Shown in pieces: positions 52,414-60,281 of a DNA stretch of 64,000 bases. Position 1 is the first letter of the stretch, and each line of letters starts with the position of its first letter. Position numbers and translations under genes: made by a program. Below the pieces are notes generated by a model. It did no database searches and was not told the DNA's origin. It saw only the letters and a list, made by a program, of their open reading frames with translations. This DNA comes from DAHUYF01 sp035623985 (GTDB lineage Bacteria > Pseudomonadota > Alphaproteobacteria > ATCC43930 > CGMCC-115725), in assembly GCA_035623985.1 (NCBI GenBank), contig DASPSJ010000091.1, forward strand, positions 62,001 through 126,000. Reading direction: 5' to 3'.

Positions 52414-53202
52414 CTAACCGTCCGGCAATCCCAGAAACGGGCCGATCGCGGCCAGGAAAGCCTCAGGCTGCTCCAGCGGCGGACAGTGGCCGCAGCCCGG
52501 CAGCAGGACGAAACGCGCGCCTTTGATCTCTTGCGCCAGCTCGCGGGCAAGATCGAGCGGGGTGGCGGCGTCGAGTTCGCCGACCACGACCAGCGTTGGA
52601 TTCGCAATCGCTGAAAGCGAGCTTCTGAGATCGACCCGTTCCAGAGCGCGGCAGCCGGCGATAAAGGCGCCGGGGTTGAAGCGCATGAGCACCGCCCGGC
52701 GCTCGGCGACCGCTTCGCCGTGGGCTGCGAGATAGGCATCGTGAAAGATGCGCCGCGCCGCGATGTCGGCGACCGCCCCCATGCCGCCGGCGGCGACCTT
52801 CTCCGCCATGACGGCAAAGGCCGATCTTGCCTGTGCCGGAAATCGCGCCGCCGTGTCGACGAGCAGCAGCTTCTCGAACAGCGCGCCGTGCCGCGCCGCG
52901 AGCGCCACGGCGATGAACCCGCCGAACCCGTTTCCGAGCACCGCGCTGCCGGGGCCGAGATCGAGGGCGCGCAGCGCTTCGGCGATGCGATCGGCATGAT
53001 CCTCGACGCCGGGACCGGCCGGGCTCGATGCGTCGAAGCCCGGGAGAGCCACGAGATGGACGCGCCGGTCCTTCGTCAAGCTGGGCACGACGCGCGCGAA
53101 TGCCGAACGGTCGATGAGCAGCGAGTGGAGCAGCACCAGATCCGGCCCCTCGCCCGCCGACACGATGTCCATCGTGCCGCCCCGCACCTCGATCCGCGCC
53201 AT
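52414..53202 (-). CDS. Alpha/beta-hydrolase fold protein lacking the nucleophile serine
   Basis: A 262-residue alpha/beta-hydrolase of the 3-oxoadipate-enol-lactonase-like type. The oxyanion strand (VLLHSLLIDRS), the acid Asp211 (GELDAATPLD) and the base His239 (GCGHCPP) are present, but the nucleophile elbow reads LGNGFGG: residue 92, normally Ser, is Gly, encoded by GGG. Without a nucleophile, ordinary ester hydrolysis is unlikely; a non-hydrolytic role or cofactor-free chemistry is possible. ATG at 53202 fits the family start; a longer ORF runs antisense into the glycosyltransferase promoter. Confidence 0.8.
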   Translation of the reverse strand: MARIEVRGGTMDIVSAGEGPDLVLLHSLLIDRSAFARVVPSLTKDRRVHLVALPGFDASSPAGPGVEDHADRIAEALRALDLGPGSAVLGNGFGGFIAVALAARHGALFEKLLLVDTAARFPAQARSAFAVMAEKVAAGGMGAVADIAARRIFHDAYLAAHGEAVAERRAVLMRFNPGAFIAGCRALERVDLRSSLSAIANPTLVVVGELDAATPLDLARELAQEIKGARFVLLPGCGHCPPLEQPEAFLAAIGPFLGLPDG

Positions 53203-53359
53203 GCCCGTCCCCGCCGCAATGCTCGACAGTACCGGTGTAGCATCCGGGTATGCTTCCGTCTCGCGGGTTCTTCTTGCGGCGCGCGGCGGGATGCGGTAGT
53301 GGCGGGCGTGAAGGAGCAGGGCCTTGCAGTACGCGGCGGGATCGATCGGGACGGCGGCA

Positions 53360-54460
53360 ATGGCCGGCATGATAGGGGCACCGGAACTCACGGTCGTCGT
53401 CCCGACCTTCAACGAACACGACAATGTGGCGCCGTTGATCGAGCTGCTCGCCGCGGCACTTCAAGGCATCGACTGGGAGGTGATCTTCGTCGACGACGAC
53501 TCGGCGGACGGCACCGCCGCGATGGTGCGCGGCATCGCGCAGCGCAATCCGCGCGTGCGCTGCCTCCAGCGCATCGGCCGGCGCGGCCTCTCGACCGCCT
53601 GCATCGAGGGCGTGCTCGCCTCTTCCGCGCCCTTCATCGCCATCATGGACGCCGATCTCCAGCACGACGAGCGTCTGCTGCCGCGCATGCTGGAGACGCT
53701 GCGGCGCGAGAGGTGCGACCTCGTCGTCGGCTCGCGCTATATCGCCGGCGGCGGCGTCGGCGACTGGGACGACCGCCGCGCCGGCATCAGCAGCCTCGCG
53801 ACCAGGCTCTCTCGCCTCATTTGCCGGATCGACATCGCCGACCCCATGAGCGGCTTTTTCATGCTGCGCCGCGAGGTCTTCGACCGCGCCGTGCGCCGGC
53901 TTTCCGGCCAGGGGTTCAAGATCCTGCTGGACCTCCTTGCCTCCTCACCGGAGACGCTTCATCTCAAGGAGCTGCCCTACGAGTTCCGCCGGCGTCGCCA
54001 TGGCGCGAGCAAGCTCGACACGCTGGTGGTATGGGAATTCGGCATGCTGCTCGCCGACAAGCTCGTCGGCCATCTCCTGCCCGTGCGCTTCGCCCTTTTC
54101 GCCGTCATCGGGGCGGTCGGACTTGGCGTCCACTTGGCGGTGCTGCGCGCGGCTCTCGCCGTGCCGGCGCTCGATTTCACCGCGGCGCAGGCGATCGCGA
54201 CCGTCGTCGCCATGACGTCGAACTTCTTCTTGAACAATCTCTTCACCTACCGCGACCAGCGCTTGAGAGGCTGGCGGCTCTTGCGCGGCCTCTTCTCGTT
54301 CTATCTCATCTGCGCCGTCGGCGCCGTCGGCAATGTCGGGATCGCCGCCTATGTCTTCGCCGCCGACAACGTCTGGTGGCTCGCCGGCATCGCCGGCGCC
54401 ATCGTCGGCTCGGTCTGGAACTACGCCGTCTCCTCGGTCTTCACCTGGCGTCAGCGCTGA
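53360..54460 (+). CDS. GT2 glycosyltransferase (dolichol-phosphate-mannose-synthase-like) fused to GtrA
   Basis: A 366-residue fusion. Residues 1-230 are a GT2 fold with ELTVVVPTFNEHDNV, the VDDDSADG nucleotide-sugar site and the DADLQHD metal site, as in polyprenyl-phosphate mannose/glucose synthases. Residues 240-366 hold four membrane helices of the GtrA type (FALFAVIGAVGLGVHLAVL, NFFLNNLFTYRDQR). It probably makes a lipid-linked sugar at the inner membrane and helps move it across for envelope glycosylation. I prefer ATG 53360; ATG 53369 and TTG 53324 are possible. It is divergent from the hydrolase gene. Confidence 0.88.
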   Translation: MAGMIGAPELTVVVPTFNEHDNVAPLIELLAAALQGIDWEVIFVDDDSADGTAAMVRGIAQRNPRVRCLQRIGRRGLSTACIEGVLASSAPFIAIMDADLQHDERLLPRMLETLRRERCDLVVGSRYIAGGGVGDWDDRRAGISSLATRLSRLICRIDIADPMSGFFMLRREVFDRAVRRLSGQGFKILLDLLASSPETLHLKELPYEFRRRRHGASKLDTLVVWEFGMLLADKLVGHLLPVRFALFAVIGAVGLGVHLAVLRAALAVPALDFTAAQAIATVVAMTSNFFLNNLFTYRDQRLRGWRLLRGLFSFYLICAVGAVGNVGIAAYVFAADNVWWLAGIAGAIVGSVWNYAVSSVFTWRQR

Positions 54461-54462
54461 GG

Positions 54463-54819
54463 CTATTGCTGCCGATTGGACCGCAGGACGTAGCGGTCGC
54501 CGGCCAGGCGCTCGAACATGACGTCGATCATCGGATGGCTGATCGGCCCGTTCTCGGCGTCCGGCAAAAGATTCTGCTCGGAGACATAGGCCTCGTAGGG
54601 ACCGCCCTGGGCATTTTGCGCCAGCAGATGATAGAAAGGCTGGTCCTTCGACGGGCGGCGGTCGACGGGGATGGACTGGTACCATTCTTCGGTATTGCTG
54701 AACACGGGGTCGACATCGAAAATGACGCCGCGAAAGGGGTAGATCCGGTGGCGCACGATCTGCCCCACGGAAAACTTGGCCTTGCGGTGAACGCGCTGTC
54801 GGCTCAACGATTGCCTCAT
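54463..54819 (-). CDS. hspQ: Heat shock protein HspQ
   Basis: A 118-residue HspQ, a hemimethylated-DNA-binding YccV-like protein that in enterobacteria specifies and stimulates Lon proteolysis. The core KFSVGQIVRHRIYPFRGVIF and NTEEWYQSIP, then FYHLLAQNAQ and YEAYVSEQNL, are typical. Start ATG at 54819; an upstream TTG would add eight residues. It is convergent with the glycosyltransferase, two bases apart. Confidence 0.93.
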   Translation of the reverse strand: MRQSLSRQRVHRKAKFSVGQIVRHRIYPFRGVIFDVDPVFSNTEEWYQSIPVDRRPSKDQPFYHLLAQNAQGGPYEAYVSEQNLLPDAENGPISHPMIDVMFERLAGDRYVLRSNRQQ

Positions 54820-54951
54820 TGGCTTCGCACCGGCGGAGCCCAAGGCTGTGTATAGGGAGTCGACGCCCCTTGCTCAAGCCTTCGGACCCGCCTCGACAGC
54901 GGTCTCCAATCGCTCCACCATGGACTCCTTGCCCAGCAAGCGTCGAGGCCG

Positions 54952-56103
54952 ATGATGCTGCCACTGTCCGGGATCAGGGTTGTCGAGATCGGCCAGAACC
55001 TCGCCGGCCCCTATGCCAGTGAAATTCTGGCAACGCTCGGCGCCGACGTCGTCAAGCTCGAACGCCCGGAGGGCGACGACGCGCGCGGCTGGGGCCCGCC
55101 CTTCTGGCAGGGCGCTGCCGCCATCTTCCAGACGGTGAACCGAAACAAGCGCGGCATCACGCTCGACCTCAGGGATGCGCAAGGCATCGGCTGGCTGAGG
55201 CGGCATCTCGCGGGCGTCGACGTGCTCTTGCACAACATGCGGCCAGGCGCGATGGAAGAGCTGGGGCTCGGCGCCGAGGCGCTCACCGCGCAATACCCGC
55301 GCCTCGTCTACGCCTCGCTGTCGGCCTTCGGGCACAAGGGCCCGCTGCGTCTTAAGCCGGGCTATGAGCCCATGGTGCAGGCCTTTGCCGGCCTTTTCAG
55401 CTTGAACGGCGCGGAGGATGCGCCGCCGACGCGCGTGGGTCTGCCGATCCTTGATATGGGGACCGGATTGTGGCTGGCCTTGGGTTGCGTGGCGGCGTTG
55501 TTGCGACGGACCGAGACGGGGCGCGGCGGCGTGGTCGACGCCTCGCTGTTCGAGACCGCGCTCACCTGGCTCACCGTACCCTTCGCCAGCTTCAAGGTGA
55601 CGGGCCAACTGCCGCAGCGTCACCGCACGGGCAGCCGCCGCCTCGTCGTCTTCGAAGCCTTCCATACCGCGGATGGCGAGATCATCATCGCCGCCGCCAA
55701 TGACCGCCTCTTCCAAAAGCTCGCGCGCGCCCTCGACAGACCGCAATGGGCGGAGGATGAGCGCTTCAAGACGAACGCCTTGCGGCTTGCCAATAAAGCC
55801 GCGCTCATTCCGGAGATCCAATCGATCCTGCGCGCCGCAACCACGGCGCAATGGGTCGAGCGCCTCGACGACGCCGGCGTGCCTTGCGCGCCGATCCAGG
55901 ACTTCAACGACGTCGTCGCCGAGCCGCAGACCGCCGCGCTCGGCATGATCGAGCCGGTCCCTGGCGCCGATATAAGCCTGATCGGCCTGCCGCTGTCCTT
56001 CGATGGCGAGCGTCCGCCGATGCGCCGGCGCGCACCACGTCTCGGTGAGCATAACGCGGAGCTGTTGCCCGCGGCTGAACCGACGAAGAAACCGGCGCTA
56101 TAA
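54952..56103 (+). CDS. CaiB/BaiF family (class III) CoA transferase
   Basis: A 383-residue class III CoA transferase that moves CoA between carboxylic acids through an aspartyl-CoA intermediate. The N-terminal GIRVVEIGQNLAGPYA and EILATLGADVVKLERPEGD are diagnostic; the catalytic Asp is probably in LPILDMGTGLW. Substrates are not predictable from sequence. It begins with adjacent ATG codons (54952 and 54955). No partner racemase or dehydratase is adjacent. Confidence 0.92.
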   Translation: MMLPLSGIRVVEIGQNLAGPYASEILATLGADVVKLERPEGDDARGWGPPFWQGAAAIFQTVNRNKRGITLDLRDAQGIGWLRRHLAGVDVLLHNMRPGAMEELGLGAEALTAQYPRLVYASLSAFGHKGPLRLKPGYEPMVQAFAGLFSLNGAEDAPPTRVGLPILDMGTGLWLALGCVAALLRRTETGRGGVVDASLFETALTWLTVPFASFKVTGQLPQRHRTGSRRLVVFEAFHTADGEIIIAAANDRLFQKLARALDRPQWAEDERFKTNALRLANKAALIPEIQSILRAATTAQWVERLDDAGVPCAPIQDFNDVVAEPQTAALGMIEPVPGADISLIGLPLSFDGERPPMRRRAPRLGEHNAELLPAAEPTKKPAL

Positions 56104-56175
56104 TGAGCGGGCGAGGGGGATAGGCCGAAGCGCGCCCCTCGTATCACGGGCGGGGATGACGGTCAGGAGAGCGGG

Positions 56176-57051
56176 GTGAGCGAGGGCGAGACGAGCGGAT
56201 CGCCGATGATCCTGCCGGCCGACTGGTTCATCCGCACTGTCGAGTCGGATGAGAAGCGGCAGCGGCCGCCCTGGCTGGCAATGGTCGCGGCGGCGCTGAT
56301 GCATGCTTTGGTGCTGCTCGCGGTGATCATGAGCTGGCTTTATCCGACGGTGCCGCCGAGCGAGCCGGACGTCATCCCGGTGAAGGTCGTGTTCGCTCCG
56401 CCGCCCGCGCCTCCACCTCCGGTGCCGGCCGAGCCCGCGCCGAAGGCCGCGCCGTCCCTCGCCTATCGCGAATCCGGGCCGGATCAGCGCACGACCGCGC
56501 CGCCTCCGGCGGAAATGCCGGCGCCGGAACCCGCAACCCCGCCGCCCCCGACATCGGCGGCGACGCCGGCGGAGAAGGAACCGCCGCCGCCGCCCGAAAA
56601 GCCGGCGCCGGAGAAGCAGCCGCAGGAGAGCGCCAAGCCCTCGCCGCATAAGGACCTGGCCCGGCTCGAACCGCCCAAGAAGGAAGCGGAGACGATGCGG
56701 GCGCCGCGCCTCGCGCCGCCGCGGCGTCTTGACGTCGAGCCGGGCGAGCGCTTTGAGAGCGGCGATCCCTATCTCAATCAGCTTCATGCGCTGATCGAGC
56801 GGCATCGGATTTATCCGCGGGTGGTGGGGACGTTCGGCCTGCTGGCAGAAGGCATGGCGGCCTATGACGTCCTGCTCGACCGTTCCGGCCGGATCATCGG
56901 CATGCGGCTCAGTCATTCCTCGGGTATTGCCGGAATCGATCAAGCGGTCGAAGGCATGATCCGCAGCAGCCTGCCCTTCCCGCCGCTGCCCGCCGATTAT
57001 CCCGACGAGGTCAACATCGTCGTCGCGATTCGCCTCTTCCCGCCGTCCTGA
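56176..57051 (+). CDS. TonB-like energy transducer
   Basis: A 291-residue protein of TonB design: a short cytoplasmic start, one membrane helix (about 33-55), a long Pro/Ala/Glu-rich periplasm-spanning segment (about 75-190) and a C-terminal TonB domain with the YPRVVGTFGLLAEG and DVLLDRSGRIIGMRLSHSSG blocks. It should couple the proton motive force to outer-membrane transport. Start GTG at 56176 with AGGAGAG upstream. ExbB and ExbD are not adjacent, so it is a solitary TonB paralogue. Confidence 0.85.
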   Translation: MSEGETSGSPMILPADWFIRTVESDEKRQRPPWLAMVAAALMHALVLLAVIMSWLYPTVPPSEPDVIPVKVVFAPPPAPPPPVPAEPAPKAAPSLAYRESGPDQRTTAPPPAEMPAPEPATPPPPTSAATPAEKEPPPPPEKPAPEKQPQESAKPSPHKDLARLEPPKKEAETMRAPRLAPPRRLDVEPGERFESGDPYLNQLHALIERHRIYPRVVGTFGLLAEGMAAYDVLLDRSGRIIGMRLSHSSGIAGIDQAVEGMIRSSLPFPPLPADYPDEVNIVVAIRLFPPS

Positions 57052-57069
57052 CCTCGCCGACCCGGAGGC

Positions 57070-57279
57070 TCACGGCACCGGCGACAACTCGATACGCTCG
57101 CAATTCATGCGGCCTTGGAGCAGGCAATCCTCGAGCTTCGAGACTTCCGCCAGCCCCTCGGCCACCCACAGCCCGATCAACCCCAGCAGCAGCGCCGCCG
57201 CGAATCCGGCGAGGCTGGCGGTAAAGCGGTCGGCTTCTTCTTGGCGCTCGCGCGGCGTTAACGTCGTTCGTCGCTCCAT
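57070..57279 (-). CDS. Small single-span membrane protein, unknown
   Basis: A 69-residue protein from ATG 57279 with a charged start (MERRTTLTPRERQEEADR), one hydrophobic helix (about 24-42) and a short tail with two cysteines (LEDCLLQGRMNCERI). I do not recognise it. It is the last minus-strand gene of the phage-like block or its bacterial neighbour; an AT-rich, promoter-like stretch lies upstream near 57330-57350. The longer in-frame ORF has no coding character. Confidence 0.5.
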   Translation of the reverse strand: MERRTTLTPRERQEEADRFTASLAGFAAALLLGLIGLWVAEGLAEVSKLEDCLLQGRMNCERIELSPVP

Positions 57280-57428
57280 GGCGGCCAGTCTGCCACAGAT
57301 GACGCGCCGAGGCGAGCGAGCGGGACTATACCCTTTACCATTGTACACGCGGTTGGCCCGGAATCCGAACACGTTCGACCAAGCCGGGAGCTTTTGCCGC
57401 GCTGCTCCACGACGTCGCGTCTCCGGGC

Positions 57429-57659
57429 TCACGGCACCGGCCGCAGCTTTCGCGCCTTGCTCGGCGCCGCGCCCGTGCGCAGCATCTCGGCGAGATCGAC
57501 CACCATCTGGCAGAGTGCCTGCGCGTCCATCTCCGATGCCGCCGCGCCGATGCAGTCGAGAACATAGGCTCGCCGCTGCTCATCGATCGCGGCTTGCGCC
57601 GGGTAGGGATCGGGCGCGGAGCGGGATTGCCGCTCGGGCGGATCGATATCGGCGGTCAT
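57429..57659 (-). CDS. Small acidic protein, unknown
   Basis: A 76-residue protein from ATG 57659 with a regular helical, hydrophilic composition (RRAYVLDCIGAAASEMDAQALCQMVVDLAEMLR). No family recognised. It lies 39 bases downstream of the secreted-protein gene on the same strand, so it is probably the last gene of that operon. Confidence 0.55.
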   Translation of the reverse strand: MTADIDPPERQSRSAPDPYPAQAAIDEQRRAYVLDCIGAAASEMDAQALCQMVVDLAEMLRTGAAPSKARKLRPVP

Positions 57660-57698
57660 GCTTCCTCTCTTCCGCTCTCGATGCGGCCCGCGTGCCGC

Positions 57699-58070
57699 TC
57701 ACGTCTCGGCCGGACGCACGAAGCACAGCACTTTGGGATTCGTATAGGGCAGCCAGCACGCAATGGCTCGGCCCGTGGGATTGTCGGTTTTGCTGAGAAC
57801 GCTGTCGGCGGGGACCTCTTCCCAATGGGGAAGGACGTCGTCGCCGTATTGCTTGCCGATCAGGACTTCATAGTGATCGCCGCTGATGCGGTACTCCACG
57901 GGCCGGCAATCGGCCTCGGAGCAGCAGAGGCCGCCATCGGGCGCGCGCAGCGACTGGAACCAGGGCGCGAAGGCGGGGTCTGCGTTCTCCGGCGGTCTGG
58001 CAAGGCACACTGTCCCGACCGACAGCAGCGCCAGCATGCCGGCGGCAGCGGCGCTGAGAAGCGGCCTCAT
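57699..58070 (-). CDS. Secreted Cys-rich small protein
   Basis: A 123-residue protein with an N-terminal signal peptide (hydrophobic LLSAAAAGMLALLSVGTV, cleavage near residue 24) and a mature domain with the striking motif GGLCCSEADCRPVEY and two further cysteines (IACWLPY, VLCFVRP), probably disulfide-bonded in the periplasm. Similar short proteins are common in Rhizobiales, without known function. Its start overlaps the lipase-like gene's stop by four bases, placing it in the same operon. Confidence 0.7.
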   Translation of the reverse strand: MRPLLSAAAAGMLALLSVGTVCLARPPENADPAFAPWFQSLRAPDGGLCCSEADCRPVEYRISGDHYEVLIGKQYGDDVLPHWEEVPADSVLSKTDNPTGRAIACWLPYTNPKVLCFVRPAET

Positions 58071-58768
58071 GCCGCCGCCGCCGCGTTCAGCCGCGCGAGC
58101 GCCGCCTCATAGAGCTGGATGTGGTGATAGGCGAAGATGCCCCAGGGATCGCCTGGCGGCGGCAATGCCGCGATGTCCGTCAACGCCGTCACCCGGCCGA
58201 AAGGCGGGTCGGTTGGAACGTCGGTGACGAGGTCGTGCCGCCCGGCGCCGGCGGTGCGGAAGGAGCGTCCCGGCACGCCGGCGAGCAGTTCGCTGAGCCG
58301 CGCGCAGCCCGAGCGCGGCTCGCCGAAGACAACGCGCAACCGGGGCGGCCGACCCGCCGCCGTCATGAAGCCGCAGAACAGCGTCGCGCGCGCCGCGCCC
58401 AGGCTGTGGCCGGTGACGACGACGGTCTTGCCGAGCAGCGGCAGGAGATGGGCGAAAGCGTCCTCCATGCCTTCCATGAATCCGGCATGGACGTCGCCGA
58501 GCGCGGGATGGTTGGCGGGCTCATGCGGCAGCGCGAAGAAATCGCGCAGCCAGTCCTGCACCGTCTCCGACCCGCGGAACACGACGACGTCGACCTCGCC
58601 GATCCGGCGCAGCGCGCAGCACACGCCGTCATCCGCCTCGGGCTGGAAGAGCGCGTCCCAGGGCGCCGCCGGGTCGTTGTAGAGCGCGTCGACGAGGCGG
58701 CAGAGCGCGAGGTCGGAAAGCGCCGGCGCGAGGTCGGCGCCTCGCGCCAGCGATGGCGGAAGGCTCAC
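58067..58768 (-). CDS. Class 3 lipase-like protein in the lysis operon
   Basis: A 233-residue alpha/beta-hydrolase of the lipase class 3 (Pfam PF01764-like) fold: VVVFRGSETVQDWLRDF matches the usual FRGT block, and the nucleophile is the Ser of VVTGHSLGAARATLF; later Asp and His candidates are in HDLVTDVP and AYHHIQLYE. No signal peptide. It overlaps the genes on both sides by four bases, so it belongs to the phage-like lysis operon. It could attack membrane lipids at lysis, but this is inference. Confidence 0.82.
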   Translation of the reverse strand: MSLPPSLARGADLAPALSDLALCRLVDALYNDPAAPWDALFQPEADDGVCCALRRIGEVDVVVFRGSETVQDWLRDFFALPHEPANHPALGDVHAGFMEGMEDAFAHLLPLLGKTVVVTGHSLGAARATLFCGFMTAAGRPPRLRVVFGEPRSGCARLSELLAGVPGRSFRTAGAGRHDLVTDVPTDPPFGRVTALTDIAALPPPGDPWGIFAYHHIQLYEAALARLNAAAAA

Positions 58769-59109
58769 GACGCCGGGGCCGGCGCGGGCGCCGGCGTCTG
58801 CGCCTGTGCCGCCGCCTGGCGCGCCTTCGCCGCGGCGATCGCGGCGGAGAGCGCGGTCGATACCGTGCCGAGCAGGCTGCCCACCACCGCCTGCTTCACC
58901 GCCACCTGGTCTTCGAGCAGCGCCGCGCCGAGGCGGTGGATGATGAGCATTTCCGAGACCGGGTCGCTCGTCGCCTGAAGCTGCGCGATGGCCGAGATCA
59001 CGTCCGGGCCGGCGTTGATCAGCTCCTGGTCGCTGAGGTTCTGGATGATCGTGCCGAGGAGGCTCGGCGCGGTGGGCGTTGCGGCGGGTGTCGTCGTCGT
59101 AGCGGACAT
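58765..59109 (-). CDS. Small phage-operon protein, unknown
   Basis: A 114-residue protein with Thr/Ala/Pro-rich ends and a helical middle (NLSDQELINAGPDVISAIAQLQATSDPVSEML). No family recognised. The ATG at 59109 is preferred over 59127 because AAGGAG lies eight bases before it. It lies between the holin-like and lipase-like genes and overlaps the latter by four bases. Confidence 0.65.
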   Translation of the reverse strand: MSATTTTPAATPTAPSLLGTIIQNLSDQELINAGPDVISAIAQLQATSDPVSEMLIIHRLGAALLEDQVAVKQAVVGSLLGTVSTALSAAIAAAKARQAAAQAQTPAPAPAPAS

Positions 59110-59151
59110 GGGGACTGTCTCCTTCATGGGGATTGCGGCGATGAGGTGGAA

Positions 59152-59352
59152 CTATTGCGCGGCTTGCGCCGCGGCGAGCGCGCGGCGGTGCTGCATCTTG
59201 TTGAAGAGCGACCAGGCGATGCCGGCGAGCACGACGACGGCGCCGACGCCGTCCTGAAGTTGCGAGGCGCTCAGCACGCCGTTGGTGACGAGGGCTCCGC
59301 CCGCCGTGGTGAGCACGTGGCGGAGGATGGCGAGAACGTCGTCTCGGCTCAT
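59152..59352 (-). CDS. Holin-like protein (Pam3-gp28 type)
   Basis: A 66-residue protein with two hydrophobic segments (HVLTTAGGALVTNGVL and GVGAVVVLAGIAWSLF) and a charged tail, matching small phage holins of the Pam3-gp28-like group. Such proteins form inner-membrane holes at lysis so that the muralytic enzyme can reach peptidoglycan. ATG at 59352; the longer ORF in this frame is not supported. It is ten bases downstream of the lysin-like gene. Confidence 0.7.
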   Translation of the reverse strand: MSRDDVLAILRHVLTTAGGALVTNGVLSASQLQDGVGAVVVLAGIAWSLFNKMQHRRALAAAQAAQ

Positions 59353-59362
59353 GGCGAGGCTC

Positions 59363-59791
59363 CTAGGCTTGAAGCGCCAAGGCGACCGCCTTGGCGATGG
59401 TGGCCGCGTCGTAGAGGCAGCGGCCGTTCTCGTGAAAAATGATCGCGCGGGCGAGAGTGGCGAGCTTGCCGGGATGCGTGAGGTCGAGCGCGCCATCCGC
59501 GCCGATGCCGGTGCGCGCCGCGACGTCGGCGAGATAGGCGGCGGCGTCGTTCTCGCTTTGGGGCGCGTAGCGGCGGACCACGTCGGCGAGCGTGCGGCAG
59601 CCGTCGAGGCGCTGATAGTTCAGCAGCACCCGGGCGAGCGCGCGGATGCCGTGCTCCGGCGTATCGAAGACGCAGAAGCCGTCGCCGTCATGTCCCACCT
59701 GCCCCAGCCATCGGGTGAGGAGGTCGAAACGGATATTGCCGGGATTGGCGTTCTTCTCGCCGCGCGTCGGCGGCTTGACGAGATCGCTCAC
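59363..59791 (-). CDS. Phage lysin-like protein with NPGNIR motif
   Basis: A 142-residue protein of the phage muralytic/structural family with GEKNANPGNIRFD near the N-terminus, then EHGIRALARVLLNYQRL, RRYAPQSENDAAAYLADV and a FHENGR segment. Family members occur in lysis cassettes and virions and are thought to cleave peptidoglycan. No signal peptide, so a holin would be needed for release. The start is GTG at 59791, overlapping the upstream gene's stop (GTGA). Confidence 0.72.
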   Translation of the reverse strand: MSDLVKPPTRGEKNANPGNIRFDLLTRWLGQVGHDGDGFCVFDTPEHGIRALARVLLNYQRLDGCRTLADVVRRYAPQSENDAAAYLADVAARTGIGADGALDLTHPGKLATLARAIIFHENGRCLYDAATIAKAVALALQA

Positions 59792-60120
59792 GGCGCGCCC
59801 CGCAAGGCCTCGAGCCGGGTGATGCGCCGGTCATTGTCCCGGCTCTCCTGCTCGAGCCTGTCGATCCGCCCTCCCTGCGTTTGCATCGTCACCGCGGCGC
59901 CGGCGCCGGCGGTTTCGATGGCGCTGACCTTGTCGAAGAGCTTGGCGATCCGGTCGTCGATATGGTCGAGCTTCGATCCGAGATCGCTGACCCACCACAG
60001 GATCATCGCCCCCATGGCCGGCCCCAGCACCGAGATCGCGATGACGATGCCGCGCGAGACGCCGGCGACGAGGTCGCTTTGCCCCATGCGGCACAGAAGA
60101 CCGGCGGGTTTTTCGTCCAT
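59788..60120 (-). CDS. Membrane protein with coiled coil, lysis operon
   Basis: A 110-residue protein with one membrane segment (about 27-46, IVIAISVLGPAMGAMILWWV) and a C-terminal coiled coil (about 50-107, LDHIDDRIAKLFDKV, RIDRLEQESRDNDRR). The topology resembles phage holin/antiholin or spanin-like accessory proteins. It is the first gene of the lysis operon and overlaps the lysin-like gene by four bases. A hairpin lies just upstream. Confidence 0.65.
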   Translation of the reverse strand: MDEKPAGLLCRMGQSDLVAGVSRGIVIAISVLGPAMGAMILWWVSDLGSKLDHIDDRIAKLFDKVSAIETAGAGAAVTMQTQGGRIDRLEQESRDNDRRITRLEALRGAP

Positions 60121-60140
60121 CTTCCGCTCCGGTAAATGAA

Positions 60141-60160
60141 AAGCCGCCCGAAGGCGGCTT
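60141..60160 (-). terminator. Hairpin terminator between virion-like and lysis genes
   Basis: AAGCCGCC, loop CGAA, GGCGGCTT: a perfect 8-base stem that, read on the minus strand, is followed by TTCATTT. It should end transcription of the 597-residue protein gene before the lysis operon, which would then need its own promoter or readthrough. Confidence 0.65.
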
Positions 60161-60281
60161 GGCTGGCGAGAGGATGCTCGGCCGTTTCGCGCCGGCGCTC
60201 GCGACGAAGGCGATCCAGCGGTTCCGGATCCCGCCGCTCAGGTCACCCCGCTTCCCACGCGGGGTCAATCGCCGCCGGCCC

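Noticed and set aside
50485..54855. Two long plus-strand ORFs of about 710 codons each
   Set aside because: Antisense or out-of-frame to marC, the GDP-fucose synthase-like gene, the hydrolase and the glycosyltransferase; no recognisable protein.
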